DNA of 36,682 nt from a virus. The notes under the pieces are model-generated. The model worked only from the letters and a program-made list of their open reading frames with translations, did no database searches and was not told where the DNA came from. This document shows positions 35,704-36,682 of the stretch, in pieces. The position numbers and the translations under genes are program-made. Within the stretch, counting starts at the first letter, position 1. Every line of letters starts with the position of its first letter. The stretch is taken from IMG/VR virus record IMGVR_UViG_3300025282_000111, positions 1-36,682 of that record; one strand, 5' to 3'.

Positions 35704-35755
35704 TAAAAAGCCGCTACTCCCTCTCGAGGAGAGTCAAGAACCCACGAGAGAGAGT
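35704..35755 (-). terminator. Hairpin terminator after the capsid/decoration genes
   Basis: ACTCCCTCTCG at 35716-35726 pairs with CGAGAGAGAGT at 35745-35755 (one G-U-type mismatch in 11), across an 18-nt loop. On the - strand the stem is followed by AGCGGC and five T. It lies in the 97-bp gap downstream of the decoration-type gene, so it could partly stop transcription and keep capsid products in excess. Confidence 0.6.
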
Positions 35756-35786
35756 TTTGGCTTTGATTGTTATTGCTAACTATGAT

Positions 35787-36278
35787 TTATGCTCTGGCAT
35801 CGGCAATGTCAATAGCAGCAGCTGTATTAGCCACTCCAGTTGCATACCAATGGCCGTCAAATGCAAGCACTTCAATCCAATCACCAACAGTTGCTGCTCC
35901 ATCAGAAGTATCCCACTGAACCATACTTGTATCAGCAGTTATTTCTGTTAAAGCTGCCTGATCTTCAAAGATATGTCCTTGAATATCTACAGCATCTGCG
36001 CTTGTCTGAAGAACAAAGTCTTTAGATGCTTCATTATCAGATAGCACATGCAAGATGAATTTAAACTTCAATCCATCCGCAGGAGCTGGAAGTTCTACAT
36101 ATACAGTATTAGCAGCAATGTTAATAAAGTATGTATTTCCAGAATCCGCAGCTGTCAACGTCTTAGTTGGAGTTCCTGTTGATCCATCTGTACCAGCAGG
36201 ATCTACCATAAAACACCCACCAACCTGATTGTCAATTAGACCATCAGCTTTATTCTGTCCATATAAAGGATTAGCCAT
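35787..36278 (-). CDS. Capsid decoration-like protein, 163 aa
   Basis: The product is beta-rich and Ala/Thr/Gly-rich. It has a polar N-terminus (G-L-I-D-N-Q-V-G-G-C-F), strands T-Y-F-I-N-I-A-A-N-T-V-Y-V-E-L-P-A-P and F-K-F-I-L-H-V-L, and an acidic tail. D-W-I-E-V-L-A-F-D-G-H-W-Y-A-T-G resembles the closing strands of small capsid-surface or head-fibre proteins. It sits immediately downstream of the capsid-like gene with AGGAGG before ATG 36278, indicating strong translation. It is followed by a terminator, consistent with high-level co-expression with the capsid protein. Decoration is inferred from size, composition and place. Confidence 0.55.
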   Translation of the reverse strand: MANPLYGQNKADGLIDNQVGGCFMVDPAGTDGSTGTPTKTLTAADSGNTYFINIAANTVYVELPAPADGLKFKFILHVLSDNEASKDFVLQTSADAVDIQGHIFEDQAALTEITADTSMVQWDTSDGAATVGDWIEVLAFDGHWYATGVANTAAAIDIADARA

Positions 36279-36291
36279 TTTTCATACCTCC

Positions 36292-36682
36292 TTATAGTGT
36301 CCAGATAGCGTGAGATTCAGGCATACTAAATTCCATACCAGCTTCGGTAAGAATTTGATCTACTCTGCGGTCCACACCACTGTTTTCTAGTGTTTGAACT
36401 CCAACGTAAATTGAAGTATCTCGATTGATTCCGTTTCCGACCAAGGGACGATATGAACAGTTTTTCATATTAACACCAAGAAGGGCAACGTTAGTGCCAT
36501 CCAAGTGAATATTACGAACTAAGTTTATATCACCATATACGGTTGAGATTGTTGTTGTGTCAAGTCCGAGAACTTTCTTTCTACCTGCCATTGCCATATC
36601 AGCTGTAGCTAGAGTAGCTTTGGAACCACCTGCGGCAAATGCAGCAGTATTAGTAGTTCCATCAAAGCCACCAGGCTGTACC
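36292..36682 (-). CDS. Major capsid protein-like, C-terminal part (partial)
   Basis: The frame is open to the right window edge, so 129 C-terminal residues are visible; the in-frame ATG near 36597 is internal. The sequence runs T-T-I-S-T-V-Y-G-D-I-N-L-V-R-N, then L-D-G-T-N-V-A-L-L, Y-R-P-L-V-G, I-Y-V-G-V-Q-T-L-E and a final S-H-A-I-W-T-L. This order ('yG.i.iv.n..l....v.lld....k....rpl........e.tLe.....a') resembles the C-terminal end of HK97-fold capsid proteins of the SU10/DUF5309 type. Its place at the head of the structural block, just before the decoration-like gene, agrees. Only a profile search of the full gene could confirm it. Confidence 0.55.
   Translation of the reverse strand, partial: VQPGGFDGTTNTAAFAAGGSKATLATADMAMAGRKKVLGLDTTTISTVYGDINLVRNIHLDGTNVALLGVNMKNCSYRPLVGNGINRDTSIYVGVQTLENSGVDRRVDQILTEAGMEFSMPESHAIWTL

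Noticed and set aside
2679-35744. Shared 12-mer GAGGAGAGTCAA near 2679 and near 35726, considered as a possible regulatory repeat
   Set aside because: Twelve-base matches are expected by chance in a window this long, and the flanks do not match.
1-36682. Stop-codon reassignment, as in some crAss-like phages
   Set aside because: TAA, TGA and TAG each end genes at sensible places (for example TAG for the 896-aa and 48-aa genes, TGA for the holin-like gene), and the large ORFs are open under the standard code.
1-36682. tRNA genes, CRISPR arrays, integrase/attachment site or terminal repeats
   Set aside because: I saw no cloverleaf-like sequence in the few gaps, no spaced direct repeats and no recombinase; matching window ends were not seen.

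Overview
This window is one contiguous piece of a tailed-phage genome, most likely a podovirus-like phage of an uncultured, probably aquatic, bacterium. The DNA is AT-rich. Genes are packed end to end, many overlapping as ATGA or TAATG, and most follow a clear Shine-Dalgarno sequence. TAA, TGA and TAG all end recognisable genes, so the standard code is used. I see no sheath, tape-measure or tail-tube protein. Instead there are connector-like proteins, a nozzle-like protein, fibres and very large internal proteins, which is the layout of a short-tailed phage. No tRNA, CRISPR, IS element or integrase was seen.

The layout is two convergent blocks. The left block (1-4681, + strand) is the replication/early region. 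It starts with the 3' end of a small conserved phage gene. Next comes a 587-aa protein joining an archaeo-eukaryotic-type (AEP) primase, a primase-large-subunit-like cysteine cluster and a RecA/DnaB-type ATPase. A Gp157-like protein, a run of tiny ORFs, an Nmad1-like protein and a PD-(D/E)XK nuclease follow. The blocks meet in a 217-bp non-coding region (4682-4898) with a hairpin terminator.

The right block (4899-36682, - strand, read right to left) is the virion and lysis module. It begins with the C-terminal end of a major-capsid-like protein, then a decoration-type protein followed by a hairpin terminator. After that come connector-type proteins, small structural proteins and a 909-aa fibre. 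A lysis cassette follows: transglycosylase, two-TM holin-like protein, zinc-ribbon metallophosphoesterase, a second membrane protein and several 45-50 aa proteins. Then come an 841-aa nozzle-like protein and a 1375-aa fibre ending in an S74 self-cleaving chaperone. Last are five internal/ejection-type proteins, including giants of 2884 and 896 aa.

The main discovery candidate is the 2884-aa protein. Residues 1995-2047 follow the active site of two-barrel (multisubunit-type) RNA polymerases: an R-T-P motif, then about 40 residues later D-F-D-I-D (Asp 2038, 2040, 2042). It is encoded among internal virion proteins, so I infer a virion-packaged RNA polymerase like that of crAss-like phages (phi14:2 gp66), injected to transcribe the early genes. 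It is not of the T7/N4 single-subunit fold. Together with the AEP-FeS-ATPase protein, it suggests a phage lineage that brings its own transcription and priming machinery. Portal, terminase, the MCP N-terminus and any DNA polymerase are not in the window.
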